DNA of 64,000 nucleotides from Ruegeria lacuscaerulensis (GCF_013034685.1 NZ_WQGO01000010.1:36168-100167), one strand, 5' to 3'. Positions 1 through 9,143 are shown, counted from the stretch's first letter. Notes: a model not told the origin generated them from the sequence alone. A program made the numbers and translations.

Positions 1-882
1 GAGCCCGAAGACACGGTTCATCAGCCAGATCATCGCCAGCGCCAGCAACAGCAGGACCACGCCCAGGGCTGATGCGGCCCCCCAGTTCGAATAGACTGTG
101 ATGGTGCTTTCGATACGCTGCGCCAGCATCTGAACCCGGCCACCGCCCAGCAAAGCCGGTGTGACAAAGAACCCAAGCGACAGGATGAAAACCAGCACGA
201 TGCCGGCAAAAAGGCCCGGCAGGGACATTGGGAAAAATACCCGCCAAAAGGCCCCGCGCGGGCTGGAACCAAGGCCCACGGCGGCTCGGACCAGGTCGCC
301 GTCAATATTGCGCATAGTGGCGTAGAGCGGCAGAACCAAAAAAGGCAGCATGATATGCACCATGCCAATGATGGAGCCGGTCAGATTGTGCGCCAGTTGC
401 AGCGGTTCTTCGATAATGCCAAGTGACATCAGCGACGAATTGATGATCCCATTGCGCTGCAAAAGCACCAGCCACGCATAGGTCCGCACCAGAACCGAGG
501 TCCAGAAGGGGACCAGCACAAACACCATCAGAATGGCCGCTGTTTTGTTCGGCATCTTTGTCAGCCAGTAGCACAGCGGGTAGCCGAGAAGGACGCAAAT
601 CACCGTCACGGCAATGCTGATCTGAAACGTGACGACAAAGGTTCGCCGATAGAGAGCACTACTAAAGATGCGCGTGTAATTTTCCGTGCTCAGTTCGCCT
701 GCCGCATTGAAAAACGACAGCGAAGACAGCCAGAAAATCGGCAGGAAGACGACGATCAAGATCGTCAAAACCGCAGGCATCGAAAGCCCAAGAAACGTCA
801 GTTTTTCGCGGCGTTCTTCGGATTTGAGCGTGCTGGCATTCTGAAGAGTCCCAGCACCTTCATACGTCTCGGCGATACTCAT
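1..882 (-). CDS. ABC transporter permease, PotB-type (3' part cut off by window start)
   Basis: Inner-membrane permease of a spermidine/putrescine-type uptake system. The ATG at 882 overlaps the stop of the upstream ATPase gene (ATGA), so translation is coupled. 294 codons are visible and the reading frame stays open to base 1. Several hydrophobic segments are seen, including one near residues 25-50, and the permease loop that contacts the ATPase (EAA-like, RAAVGLGSSPRGAFWRVFFP) lies near residue 200. The order binding protein, ATPase, permease is that of Rhodobacterales polyamine-like operons; a second permease would be expected just outside the window. The substrate is inferred from family resemblance only. 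Confidence 0.88.
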   Translation of the reverse strand, partial: MSIAETYEGAGTLQNASTLKSEERREKLTFLGLSMPAVLTILIVVFLPIFWLSSLSFFNAAGELSTENYTRIFSSALYRRTFVVTFQISIAVTVICVLLGYPLCYWLTKMPNKTAAILMVFVLVPFWTSVLVRTYAWLVLLQRNGIINSSLMSLGIIEEPLQLAHNLTGSIIGMVHIMLPFLVLPLYATMRNIDGDLVRAAVGLGSSPRGAFWRVFFPMSLPGLFAGIVLVFILSLGFFVTPALLGGGRVQMLAQRIESTITVYSNWGAASALGVVLLLLALAMIWLMNRVFGL

Positions 883-1967
883 GCCACATGTTCCGGTACG
901 ATGATCGTATCTTCGGGATGCAGGGCAAGGCCGATTTGCTCTCCCTTCGACGGCAACCCGGTTTGGCCCGCGCGATTGGCAGGCACACGCACATTGATCT
1001 GACCAGCGCTGTCGTGCTGAACGATCACTAGAACGCTGTCGCCCTGATAAATGATGTCATGCACTTGGCCGGACAGGTCATTGGCGGCGTCTGGCACCGC
1101 GCCTGCTGTGACTTCCAGCAACTCGGGCCGGATGATCAGACGATGGCCTCCGCTGCCCAGCGCAATAGGCGTATTGGATTTCAGAACGCGCTCGCCAAGC
1201 TGCGCCGTGTCATTCGCTACACTAACCGGCAGGGAAATGGATTCCCCGATAAAATCCGCCACAAAGAAACTATGCGGCTGGCGATAGAGCCGCTCAGGCG
1301 TCGCGATCTGTTCGATCCGCCCATGATTGACCACTGCAATCCGGTCCGACATCGTCAGGGCTTCGCGCTGGTCATGGGTCACGTAAACGACAGTTGCATC
1401 CAGCTTTTCATGCAGCGCCTTCAATTCGATTTGCATATGTTCGCGCAACTTCTTGTCGAGCGCTGACAACGGCTCATCCATCAGAATGATCTGCGGCTCA
1501 AAAACCATGGCGCGGGCAAGGGCCACGCGCTGTCTTTGTCCCCCGGATAATTGCGTGATGCGCCGGTCGCCATAACCGCCCAGCTGCACGGTCTCCAGCG
1601 CGCGCTCGGCGCGGGCCTTCTGATCGCTTTTGGACACCCCGCGAATTTTCAACGGATAAGCCACGTTTTCTGCGACCGTCATGAACGGAAACAACGCATA
1701 GCTTTGGAACACCATGCCAAGGCCGCGCTTGTGGGGCGGCGTTGCAATCATTTCCTGTTCGCCAAACCGGATCGACCCGCCATCAGGACGCACAAATCCG
1801 GCCAGCGCCATCAAAAGCGTCGTCTTGCCGGAGCCTGATGGCCCCAGCAATGTCAGGAACTCGCCCGCGGCGATGTTCAAAGACACGTCATTCAGCGCTT
1901 TGACCGATCCGTAGGCCTTGCACAGGTTGGATATATCGATGGGAAGGGAGTGGGCTGCAGGTGACAT
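879..1967 (-). CDS. ABC transporter ATP-binding protein, PotA-type
   Basis: Cytoplasmic ATPase powering the neighbouring permease. The 362-residue protein has Walker A (GPSGSGKTT, about residue 43), the signature LSGGQRQRV (about 141), Walker B (IILMDEP, about 161) and an H-loop VTHDQ, followed by a TOBE-like C-terminal regulatory domain. Size and domain order fit the PotA/FbpC/UgpC family, and the binding-protein neighbour favours a polyamine-type substrate. The stop overlaps the permease start by four bases. No frame damage is seen. Confidence 0.92.
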   Translation of the reverse strand: MSPAAHSLPIDISNLCKAYGSVKALNDVSLNIAAGEFLTLLGPSGSGKTTLLMALAGFVRPDGGSIRFGEQEMIATPPHKRGLGMVFQSYALFPFMTVAENVAYPLKIRGVSKSDQKARAERALETVQLGGYGDRRITQLSGGQRQRVALARAMVFEPQIILMDEPLSALDKKLREHMQIELKALHEKLDATVVYVTHDQREALTMSDRIAVVNHGRIEQIATPERLYRQPHSFFVADFIGESISLPVSVANDTAQLGERVLKSNTPIALGSGGHRLIIRPELLEVTAGAVPDAANDLSGQVHDIIYQGDSVLVIVQHDSAGQINVRVPANRAGQTGLPSKGEQIGLALHPEDTIIVPEHVA

Positions 1968-1991
1968 GGGGGCTCCTAACCTGACAAAAAT

Positions 1992-2018
1992 GGGCGCAGC
2001 ACAAGATGTGCCGCGCCC
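1992..2018 (-). terminator. Hairpin between binding-protein and ATPase genes
   Basis: A 12-bp stem with one mismatch and a 3-nt loop. On the minus strand it is followed by a run of five T, and on the plus strand by six T. It lies between the stop of the binding-protein gene and the ATPase start. A partial terminator here would give more binding protein than transporter, as is common in ABC operons. That role is inferred. Confidence 0.6.
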
Positions 2019-2027
2019 AGATATTTT

Positions 2028-3086
2028 TTACTGTTGGATCAGCGTGTCAAACTCTTCGGTCAACTCGCCCAGCTGGCCGATGTAAAAGTTCGGATCGACC
2101 AGAAGCTGCTTGCCATAGTTGTCGGGATGTGTGTTGACCTTCACTGCCATCTCATCCGAGATTATCCCGGTGCCGAAGGCACCCGAATTCACCGGACCCA
2201 ACGGCATGGTCACCGCCAGCCTCGCCTGTGCTTCGGCGCTCAGCAATTCGTTGATAAGGCGCATCGCGTTGTCTTTATTCGGAGCCCCCTTGGGAACCAA
2301 CAAGCAGTCCACGTCCATCGTGCCGCCATCAAAGGCATAGGCCACATCAATGCCCGACGCGATCACGCTTTCTACGCGGTTATGGCCCATATGGATCACG
2401 TCCACTTCGCCGTCACGCAGCAACTGCGCCGATTGCGACCCGCCGCGATACCAAACGGTAACTTCGGGGGCAATCTCACCCAGCTTGTCCCATGCGCGCG
2501 CCTTGCCCTCATTCGTGGCCAACGTGTCATAGATCTCGGCCATCGGCACACCATCCGCCATGAGCGCGGCTTCGAGGTTATAGTTCACCTTGCCGTGCAT
2601 ACCGCGCTTGCCGGGGAAGTTTTCCAGATCCCAGAACTCTGCCCAATTGGACGGGCCATTGTCGCCAAATGCATCCTTGCGATAGGCAATCACCTTGGTG
2701 AAGTTGATGAAGCCGATGTAATTGTCATGGATCAGCTCTTTCGGAATGCCTGTGGTGTCAACAATCGAATAGTCGATCGGCTCAAGGCTGCCTTCCCGGC
2801 TCAGGGTTTCACACGAAGGCAAATCCTGTTCTGTAACGTCCCATGCAACGGCACCCGCCGTGATCTGCGCGCGCACGTCCTGAATGCCGTTTGTCGTATC
2901 TTCCTTGACAGTGATATTCAGCGCACCAGCGGCAGGTTCCAGCATGGCTGAGCGCAAGGCATCCTGAAACGAGCCTCCCCAGGACGCAAACACGACCTCT
3001 CCCTCGGCAAAGGCAGGCGAAGCAATGGCCAGGCCACCTGCCACTAGCGCCGTGGTGAGCTTCAGTTTTTGGTTATCTTTCATCAT
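2028..3086 (-). CDS. Periplasmic substrate-binding protein, PotD-type
   Basis: Solute-binding protein of the ABC uptake system. I start it at the ATG at 3086 (an adjacent ATG follows at 3083) because a GGAGG ribosome site lies just upstream and because it gives a clean signal peptide ending SPAFA. An open frame continues 27 codons further upstream but lacks a ribosome site. The mature protein starts GEVVFASWGGSF, the typical beginning of PotD-like extracellular binding proteins, and total length (352 aa) fits the family. It is the first gene of the minus-strand operon and is followed by a hairpin. Ligand not determined; polyamine or another small cation is likely. Confidence 0.88.
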   Translation of the reverse strand: MMKDNQKLKLTTALVAGGLAIASPAFAEGEVVFASWGGSFQDALRSAMLEPAAGALNITVKEDTTNGIQDVRAQITAGAVAWDVTEQDLPSCETLSREGSLEPIDYSIVDTTGIPKELIHDNYIGFINFTKVIAYRKDAFGDNGPSNWAEFWDLENFPGKRGMHGKVNYNLEAALMADGVPMAEIYDTLATNEGKARAWDKLGEIAPEVTVWYRGGSQSAQLLRDGEVDVIHMGHNRVESVIASGIDVAYAFDGGTMDVDCLLVPKGAPNKDNAMRLINELLSAEAQARLAVTMPLGPVNSGAFGTGIISDEMAVKVNTHPDNYGKQLLVDPNFYIGQLGELTEEFDTLIQQ

Positions 3087-3606
3087 GTCAGGCTCCTCCC
3101 GAACTGTTGGTTGGTTTGTGGCTTCGCGACATGCGCGGCTCCACATAATCATTCGCAATCGTTTCATCTAGCAAAACGTCATTTCAGTTTTACTAGAGCT
3201 GATGTTGGAATTGGTCAAGGATTCTTTTGCCCCGTAGGATTCACACTCCCGTTTCCTGAGCATCAGAGCCTGGAAAATCTCGCAATTCGCGCATTGGTGC
3301 AGCATTCATCTGGGTTCGATCTTGCACATATGGCGTCTGAAGCGATCTTCGTCTGACCCGAAGTTAACTGCCACCGATTGAAGCATTTGGTGGAACGTGC
3401 GGACCGCAAACTCTCACTCGCTTTGCGTTGATCCGCGAATTTGAGTGGCAGCTTCTTGACAGTATGCGCCAATTGATCCTGACGACAGAATTGGTCAATT
3501 TGGGCTCAGCCCCGACCTCGGATGCGACGCAGCATCCCGTGATATGGAGGCATCGTCAACGTCAGGTTGTCGTTGTGGGAGGGCATGGCGGATCGGAGGA
3601 TCAGTC
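3087..3606. other. Intergenic region without convincing gene
   Basis: 520 bases between the divergent ABC operon and the recombinase gene. Short open frames on both strands lack ribosome sites and recognisable protein character. The ABC operon promoter should lie in its left end. No repeat or RNA gene was recognised. Confidence 0.5.
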
Positions 3607-4239
3607 ATGGAAACACCAAACTTACCGGCCATTCGTGCGCTTCGCCCGGCTTGGAACAAAGGGCGCATCGTTGGGCAAAAACGGCCACTGAAACCAAAAC
3701 ACGTCTGGGCAATCCGTGTTCGACTTGAACTCGCCGAGAACCATCGGGACCTGGCGCTGTTCAATATGGCAATCGACAGCAAACTGCGTGGCTGCGATCT
3801 CGTGAAGATGAAAGTCGTCGACGTGATGGCGTCCGGCCAGATCAAGGAACGAGCTTCGGTGTTGCAAAGCAAAACGCAGAAGCCGGTTCGTTTTGAAATC
3901 TCCGAAGGCACACGCGCCTCGGTTGAAAAGTGGATGGAAGATGAGCTCATGGTCGGCTCGGAGTACCTATGGCCGGGTCGTTTCCATGAACGCTTGCACA
4001 TCTCGACACGCCAGTACGCCCGGATCGTCCGGGATTGGGTCACGTCGATCGGTCTGGAGGCCAGTGCATACGGAACGCATTCGATGCGGAGGACAAAAGT
4101 CACACAGATCTACAAGAAGACCGGCAACCTGCGGGCGGTCCAGCTGCTACTTGGGCACACCAAGATGGACAGCACCGTCCGGTATCTCGGTGTTGAGCTG
4201 GAAGATGCGCTTGCGATCGCAGAGGCCATTGAAATCTAA
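3607..4239 (+). CDS. Tyrosine recombinase / phage-integrase family, compact
   Basis: Site-specific recombinase of 210 residues with essentially only the catalytic domain. Visible catalytic residues are Arg61 (KLRGCDL), His158-x-x-Arg161 (HSMRR), His184 (LGHTKMD) and Tyr193 (VRYLGV). The start at 3607 is chosen because GGAGG lies 8 bases upstream; an earlier in-frame ATG at 3544 has no ribosome site. It lacks the N-terminal SAM-like core-binding domain of full integrases (usually 300-400 aa), as in many plasmid-borne resolvase-like recombinases of alphaproteobacteria. It may resolve plasmid multimers or mark an old integration. Target site not seen. Confidence 0.82.
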   Translation: METPNLPAIRALRPAWNKGRIVGQKRPLKPKHVWAIRVRLELAENHRDLALFNMAIDSKLRGCDLVKMKVVDVMASGQIKERASVLQSKTQKPVRFEISEGTRASVEKWMEDELMVGSEYLWPGRFHERLHISTRQYARIVRDWVTSIGLEASAYGTHSMRRTKVTQIYKKTGNLRAVQLLLGHTKMDSTVRYLGVELEDALAIAEAIEI

Positions 4240-4243
4240 CAAC

Positions 4244-4269
4244 TTGGGCCGTCTTCGCGGACGGCCCAA
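4244..4269. terminator. Bidirectional-terminator-like hairpin
   Basis: A perfect 10-bp inverted repeat with a 6-nt TTCGCG loop just after the recombinase stop and downstream of the convergent caspase-like gene. There is no long T run on either side, so termination is plausible but not certain. Confidence 0.5.
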
Positions 4270-4361
4270 ACAAGACCTTGGCGAAATCTGCGGCGAACAG
4301 CGACGAGGAGCCCAGAGCGACGGTCTTCTTGCGGAGCAGGCAAGGACATCGCTTTAAAGTT

Positions 4362-6023
4362 TCAACTGACACGGCGTATTAGAAAATTCAGAAAAAACTG
4401 CCCGTCAATCCTGCGCGGCTCGTAGACAAGCCTTCTTCCTGGCGAAAGTCCTTCGGGCAGTTTGACGCTTATATTGACCTTATAGGGTGTCGCCTGCCCG
4501 AAATGCGAACTCAATGTGAAGCGCAATTTCAACTGACCGGAGTCATCGAATTTGCCAGTGAAGTCCCTAAACCAAGGCCCTTCGGCCGCAAAGCCTTGGG
4601 CAGATAGCAAGGTCAGCTTGTCTCCATTGCGATTGATGCGCAAGGCTGCAAGTGGCTCGATTTTTCCGGGGAAATAGGCCTTGTCGGGCCGACTGGTTGT
4701 TTGCCAATAATCATCGTCCCATCTGCGTCTGATTAAGACAATGTAGTCACCATCAAAAGTCGCGAAAGACGGCGCGACCAACTGATTACAGACTCTTCCT
4801 TGCTCTCCTCGAAGTGCGGCAAGAGTTTCACTGGTCTCGAGGCTCTCAGGCGTCAGTCCAAGATTCTCTCTAGCGCTGATATACCGAGAGAAAGCAGATC
4901 TCGTGCGTGGGCCCGCAACACCGTCCGCTGTGCCAGCGCTGCAGCCAACGCGATTTAGCTCAGTTTGTATATCACGGATCAGGCTGCGCGTCTCTGTATC
5001 ATCCTTCGCGCTTTGAGGCGATGTCGGCACAAGAGCTGCTACTTTGTCTCGCGCAGTACTACTGTTGCCCGGCACTTCGTCCTTCTGGTGCTCAGCAAGC
5101 AAGTCGTCCCGCAACGAAAGGGCGAGCGCGACTGCAAAATGATCCCTTTCGCCTTCGTATCGCTCCAGAAACATCTCGATCGCATCAAGCCTTCCGAGCG
5201 AACGCGCAAGTTCAAAGTCCGCATAAATCTGGTCTTCGACACGCTCAATTTCTTCCTCTGGCGTCGAGCCTGCAGCCGCATCTGGAACAAGAAAAATGTC
5301 TCTGGCGGGAAGCGAGCCATAAGTAAATGGCTCCTGATAGCCTTCTGTCAGAGTGTAAACCCTGTCGCGGACTCGCCGAAACAACTTGCCAATCTCAAGT
5401 CCGGGTTCCTCGATGTGGTTGAGCAGAGCCTGAGCATAGGGGCTGTTGCGGCCATCGCCGTCAAGCGCCAGCGTTCCGCTCCTTGCAGCATATCCAACCA
5501 ACACACCTCCCGGATCGATACGTGCAAGTCCGCGTCCAATTGAGCGGGTGCTGTTTGTGCGCTCCATAGTCGCGAGGAATGGATTGTTGCGGCAGGCGTC
5601 AACCAACACGATCTTCAAGCCGGGTGCGCCCGCGATGGAGCTAATCAATGTGTTGAGGCGGATTGCCTCGAGTTCGATGTCACGGTCGCTCCGCAGTTCC
5701 GCACTGACAGGGATCAGGAAGTTCGTGTTGTCCAACTCGATGCCGTGGCCGGCGAAGTATACGATGACCGACTCGGCGTTTTTTGCCTTTTCTCCAAAGT
5801 CACGTATGGCAAGGCGCATGTCGCGGTAATCCAGATCAAGACCTGTTGTGACCTCAAACCCGATCCTGCGCAATGCCTCTGCAATGTCGATCGCATCATT
5901 CGACGGGTTTTTGAGATTGCTGACATGTTGGTAGTTCGCATTGCCAATTACCAAGGCAACTTTGTCCGCCAGCACCATCGCAGGCAGAAAACAAAACACA
6001 ACTGAGAACAGGATACGCTTCAT
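4362..6023 (-). CDS. Secreted caspase-like (peptidase C14) protein with peptidoglycan-binding-like domain
   Basis: Predicted periplasmic metacaspase-type protease. From the ATG at 6023 the protein has 553 residues: a signal peptide ending MVLA-D, then a caspase-fold domain (KVALVIGNANY at 21-31) with catalytic His93 in YFAGHG and Cys144 in VDACRNNP, an acidic linker (about 275-380), and a segment near 375-430 (IQTELNRVGC, DGVAGPRTRSAF) that resembles PG_binding_1. The last 120 residues are unassigned. An upstream in-frame ATG at 6104 would hide the signal peptide and is not preferred. Substrate unknown. No partner gene is obvious; it lies beside a recombinase and a toxin-antitoxin pair. Confidence 0.82.
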   Translation of the reverse strand: MKRILFSVVFCFLPAMVLADKVALVIGNANYQHVSNLKNPSNDAIDIAEALRRIGFEVTTGLDLDYRDMRLAIRDFGEKAKNAESVIVYFAGHGIELDNTNFLIPVSAELRSDRDIELEAIRLNTLISSIAGAPGLKIVLVDACRNNPFLATMERTNSTRSIGRGLARIDPGGVLVGYAARSGTLALDGDGRNSPYAQALLNHIEEPGLEIGKLFRRVRDRVYTLTEGYQEPFTYGSLPARDIFLVPDAAAGSTPEEEIERVEDQIYADFELARSLGRLDAIEMFLERYEGERDHFAVALALSLRDDLLAEHQKDEVPGNSSTARDKVAALVPTSPQSAKDDTETRSLIRDIQTELNRVGCSAGTADGVAGPRTRSAFSRYISARENLGLTPESLETSETLAALRGEQGRVCNQLVAPSFATFDGDYIVLIRRRWDDDYWQTTSRPDKAYFPGKIEPLAALRINRNGDKLTLLSAQGFAAEGPWFRDFTGKFDDSGQLKLRFTLSSHFGQATPYKVNISVKLPEGLSPGRRLVYEPRRIDGQFFLNFLIRRVS

Positions 6024-6409
6024 GTGAAATATCGCCGTTAACGCGTCTACCATATGAACGTTTCCACACTTTCGGAATTCAATCAATATGACCGGCGTGG
6101 ACAAGCTCTAGCTCGGCTTAGGCCGCATAGCGGAGTTCGGGATTGACACGACGAAGGTTCGTTTCCCGCCCATTGCGCCAGTTTCGGCATGGACCATTCA
6201 TATGAAGTACGAACTCGGAGCCGCCTTGCGGCGGGACAGAAAGATGCTCGCTTGGGAAGCTATCTAAACGTCAGCTTCCGCATTTCCTGCGAGCATGCGT
6301 AGCGACTGCAGCGAACTTCCACTTCCCGCTCAACTTACAAAATCACCCAGATACTCTGCTAACTTGTAAGTCAGAAAAAAGTATTATATTTTCTGACAAG
6401 GAGAAAACT
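6024..6409. other. Intergenic region upstream of the AbiE pair
   Basis: 386 bases between divergent genes. The left two thirds show no gene. The right end holds the AbiE promoter and inverted repeats listed separately. Confidence 0.5.
6333..6397 (+). promoter_or_regulatory. AbiE operator/promoter with two inverted repeats
   Basis: An 8-bp inverted repeat (ACTTACAA at 6333-6340, TTGTAAGT at 6364-6371) overlaps a 9-bp one (GTCAGAAAA at 6370-6378, TTTTCTGAC at 6389-6397). Between the arms of the second is an AT-rich -10-like TATTAT. AAGGAG follows before the ATG at 6410. AbiEi antitoxins are known to repress their own promoter through inverted repeats, so these are the likely autoregulatory sites. 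Confidence 0.6.
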
Positions 6410-7006
6410 ATGATCACTTCATCGATTAGACAACGCATCATCGGAAAAGGCCGGGGCGCAATCTTTGCGCCAACCGACTTTCTGGATATTGGCTCCCGCG
6501 CAAGTGTGGATCAGGCATTGTCGCGTTTGGCAGATCAAGGGATGATCCGACGGTTAACGCGTGGGCTTTATGACTATCCGAGAAAGAGCGCCCGATTAGG
6601 GCTGTTGTCTCCGTCAGCCGATGACATTGCCAAAGCGATTGCACGCAAAGACAATCAGGTTCTACAGCCCTCCCCTGCCATGGCAGCCAACCAGTTGGGG
6701 CTGTCGACCCAAGTGCCGTCCAAGCCGACTTACATGACCGACGGCCCGACCCGCACCAAGACAGTTGGTCGACAAGTCATCCAGTTCCGGAATGCATCAT
6801 CCAAAACGCTAGTTGGTGCAGGCCAGAAAACCGGCGCCGTATTTCAGGCGTTACGCTATGTTGGCAAAAACCGGGTGGATAGCCGTGTTGTCGACACGCT
6901 GGCCCGCAATCTGGATGTTAAGGACCGCGCATTGCTCGCAAGACAAAGTAGATATGTTCCGGCCTGGATGCACCCGGTAGTGCAGCAAATCGTGGCATGG
7001 GTCTGA
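6410..7006 (+). CDS. AbiEi-type antitoxin (DUF6088-like), type IV toxin-antitoxin
   Basis: 198 residues. The N-terminal winged-helix region (about 1-60, with SRASVDQALSRLADQGMIRR and the RGLYDYP motif) matches AbiEi/DUF6088 antitoxins, which repress their own operon and counter the toxin. A good AAGGAG site precedes the ATG, and the stop lies inside the next gene (10-base overlap). The overlap with an AbiEii nucleotidyltransferase gene is the classic AbiE arrangement, known for phage abortive infection and plasmid stabilisation. Activity not tested. Confidence 0.85.
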   Translation: MITSSIRQRIIGKGRGAIFAPTDFLDIGSRASVDQALSRLADQGMIRRLTRGLYDYPRKSARLGLLSPSADDIAKAIARKDNQVLQPSPAMAANQLGLSTQVPSKPTYMTDGPTRTKTVGRQVIQFRNASSKTLVGAGQKTGAVFQALRYVGKNRVDSRVVDTLARNLDVKDRALLARQSRYVPAWMHPVVQQIVAWV

Positions 7007-8016
7007 TCTTGGACCAGTTTGCCAACGATACTCCAAAGAACCGTGAAGAAGCGTTTCAGGAAACGGCCGCAAAGCTTGGCATTTCCAAGGCAATCGTTGA
7101 GAAGGATTTCTGGGTCTGCTGGTCGCTGAAACATCTATTCGCCCTGCCCTCTTTTGGCACTCACATGATCTTCAAGGGTGGGACATCGCTATCCAAGGTC
7201 TATGACATCATCCATCGGTTCTCAGAAGACGTGGATCTGTCTCTCGACCGGGCACAGCTCGGTTTCGACGGCACACGTGACCCCGAGCACCCTGCCCTTT
7301 CAGGCAAAAAACAAAAGCAACTGCTGCAGGAGCTTCAGGATACGGCCACCAAAGTAGTCTCAGGACCGCTTCTGAAAGAAACCAAGATCAAGTTTGGCGC
7401 CGTGCTTGATCAGCACTTTTCCCTCTCGGTCGATCCTAATGATGCACAAACCTTGCTTTTCGCCTATCCATCCGAGACAAGTGCGGCCAGCGGCTACATC
7501 CAGCCGGTAGTGCGGTTCGAATTTGGCGCCCGTGGGGTTCACCTTCCAGCCGAGTCCCGCAGGATATCACCTTATGTGCATCAGGCATTTCCAGACCTGT
7601 TGGAGGCGAGCGACGTCGATGTGAAGGTCTTGGGTGTTGAACGCACATTCTGGGAGAAAGCCACGATCCTGCATATGCTCTATCATCAGGACATCACCAA
7701 ACCTCTGGCTGACCGTATGTCGCGCCATTATTACGACATGGCTCAGTTGATCAAACACGAGACCCATTCTCGCGCTATCGAACAGATCGATTTGCTGGAT
7801 CAGGTTGCACACCATAAGTCCGTCTTCTTCAAAGCGGCTTGGGCTAACTACGAGAATGCCAGGCCCGGATCACTAAGATTGCTACCGAACCCTGAGCTGA
7901 AAGCAGCGCTGCGCCGGGACTATGTGGGGATGCAAGAAATGATCATCGGGGATCCCCCCTTGTTCGACAACATTCTGAAAACCATCGGGATGTTCGAGGC
8001 CAAACTCAACGGTTGA
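6997..8016 (+). CDS. AbiEii/AbiGii-family nucleotidyltransferase toxin
   Basis: 339 residues. Shows the nucleotidyltransferase motif FKGGTSLSK near residue 60 followed by SEDVDLSLD near 77, the two carboxylates that bind metal in this superfamily. Family members block growth by modifying tRNA or related targets; the target of this one is unknown. It starts within the antitoxin gene without its own ribosome site, so translation is coupled. On a plasmid this pair probably works as an addiction or phage-defence module. Confidence 0.87.
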   Translation: MGLILDQFANDTPKNREEAFQETAAKLGISKAIVEKDFWVCWSLKHLFALPSFGTHMIFKGGTSLSKVYDIIHRFSEDVDLSLDRAQLGFDGTRDPEHPALSGKKQKQLLQELQDTATKVVSGPLLKETKIKFGAVLDQHFSLSVDPNDAQTLLFAYPSETSAASGYIQPVVRFEFGARGVHLPAESRRISPYVHQAFPDLLEASDVDVKVLGVERTFWEKATILHMLYHQDITKPLADRMSRHYYDMAQLIKHETHSRAIEQIDLLDQVAHHKSVFFKAAWANYENARPGSLRLLPNPELKAALRRDYVGMQEMIIGDPPLFDNILKTIGMFEAKLNG

Positions 8017-8071
8017 AATCAGCAATTTCGGTTGTCTCACGGCACAGCGTGCGACTTACAAATCTGGATTG

Positions 8072-8770
8072 TTAGCCGAGCAAACACACTTTCTGAATTC
8101 GCCCGAACTCGAGCTGGACCGCTCCAAGTAAAGGTTTCAAATGGTGAGATTGAATGTACTGTGCGATGAACTTGCTGGGTGCGCGCAAGGTGATTGTCTG
8201 ATCTTGTATTTCAACAAATTTGAGATCGCAGTACCAACTTTTAAACAATAGTGCTTCAGACTCTGATAGGCGCCGAAGCGCCCTGCCCCACGGATCCTGA
8301 AGGTCTTGTCCCTCATGTTCAACAGCTTCTGGTTTTTCTTGGCCAAATTGTACATGAACAACCTTTTCGGTCGGTTTTGGAGTTTGTGTCTCCATGCGCG
8401 ATACAAAATCAGAACCAACATTTCGCCAAACCGGTTCGCTCAGACGGTAAATTTCCGTGTAGTTGAGTCGGTACGCTGCGACGCGGCCTCTAACCCCAGG
8501 CCTAAGCTGGAGAAGTATACTTGAATCCGTCAATCGCTTAATTTCTCTCTTGACGGTTCGTTCGTCCACAGACCAGAGGCGGGCCATTTCTTTTTGTCCG
8601 ACCGTCAGCTCATCAGTGCGCCAGTTGTATCGGGCCGTTATCAACGCAATGAGCCGCATCATCGAACATTGAAAACCGGGTGTGCCATTCAATCCCGCAA
8701 CAGAGATTGCAGTCAAAAGATCGTACTTCTGAGAACCGGCCTGAAATCCTGTAAATCGTTTTATTTCCAT
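8072..8770 (-). CDS. DnaA-like plasmid replication initiator (Rhodobacterales DnaA-like replicon)
   Basis: 232 residues. The middle (about 50-110) resembles a winged-helix initiator domain (WSVDERTVKREIKRL). The last 70 residues (from WGRALRRLSESEAL, with FKSWYCDLKF, LRAPSKF and YIQSHHLKPLL) resemble the N-terminal domain of DnaA. This arrangement is described for the DnaA-like plasmid replicons of Roseobacters, which sit next to parAB as here. It is read divergently from parA across an iteron-like region. The start at 8770 has only a weak ribosome site, so an alternative start is possible. Confidence 0.75.
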   Translation of the reverse strand: MEIKRFTGFQAGSQKYDLLTAISVAGLNGTPGFQCSMMRLIALITARYNWRTDELTVGQKEMARLWSVDERTVKREIKRLTDSSILLQLRPGVRGRVAAYRLNYTEIYRLSEPVWRNVGSDFVSRMETQTPKPTEKVVHVQFGQEKPEAVEHEGQDLQDPWGRALRRLSESEALLFKSWYCDLKFVEIQDQTITLRAPSKFIAQYIQSHHLKPLLGAVQLEFGRIQKVCLLG

Positions 8771-9143
8771 TTTGATACTGCCACTGTGCCTCGAGCGGAT
8801 CGGTTTCGCTGACCGATTCCATCAATTGGGTTCAGTGTGATGAAATCCCGTAGTTTGTCAACGGGCTTTGAAAAACAGGATGACCGCCTCTTTCTTCAAA
8901 ATCAAAAGAAAATTCGGTTAATAGGTTATAGGTGACACTATGCTGTCACCATATTGGGGGTCGAGTGTCACCATATATCTGGTAATTGGTCGCTGCCTGT
9001 CACCAAAACATAGCTTCGCTTTCGAAATACCTCCCGTTTTTACCGAGTCGGAGGCGAAAAAGCGGAAATTCCATTCTTTACGTTTTGCAGTTTTCCAAAA
9101 TCGCGTTATTAGAAGACATCCGTGATATAACAAGAGCAGCACC
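8771..9143. other. Candidate origin region (oriV) between initiator and parA
   Basis: 373 bases separating the divergent initiator and parA genes. It contains an AT-rich stretch (about 8865-8930) directly next to four copies of a TGTCACCA-like octamer. This is the layout expected of a plasmid origin with an unwinding element beside iterons; no gene is present. Inference from position and repeats. Confidence 0.5.
8931..9005. repeat. Iteron-like TGTCACCA repeats
   Basis: Direct copies of TGTCACCA at 8944-8951, 8966-8973 and 8998-9005, and an inverted copy with one mismatch at 8930-8937 (AGGTGACA). The direct copies are 22 and 32 bases apart, close to two and three helical turns, so bound proteins would lie on one face of the DNA. 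They could bind the initiator (iterons) or ParA/ParB (operator). Confidence 0.6.

Noticed and set aside
2034..2951. 305-codon plus-strand frame opposite the binding protein
   Set aside because: Antisense shadow; the binding protein has signal peptide and ribosome site.
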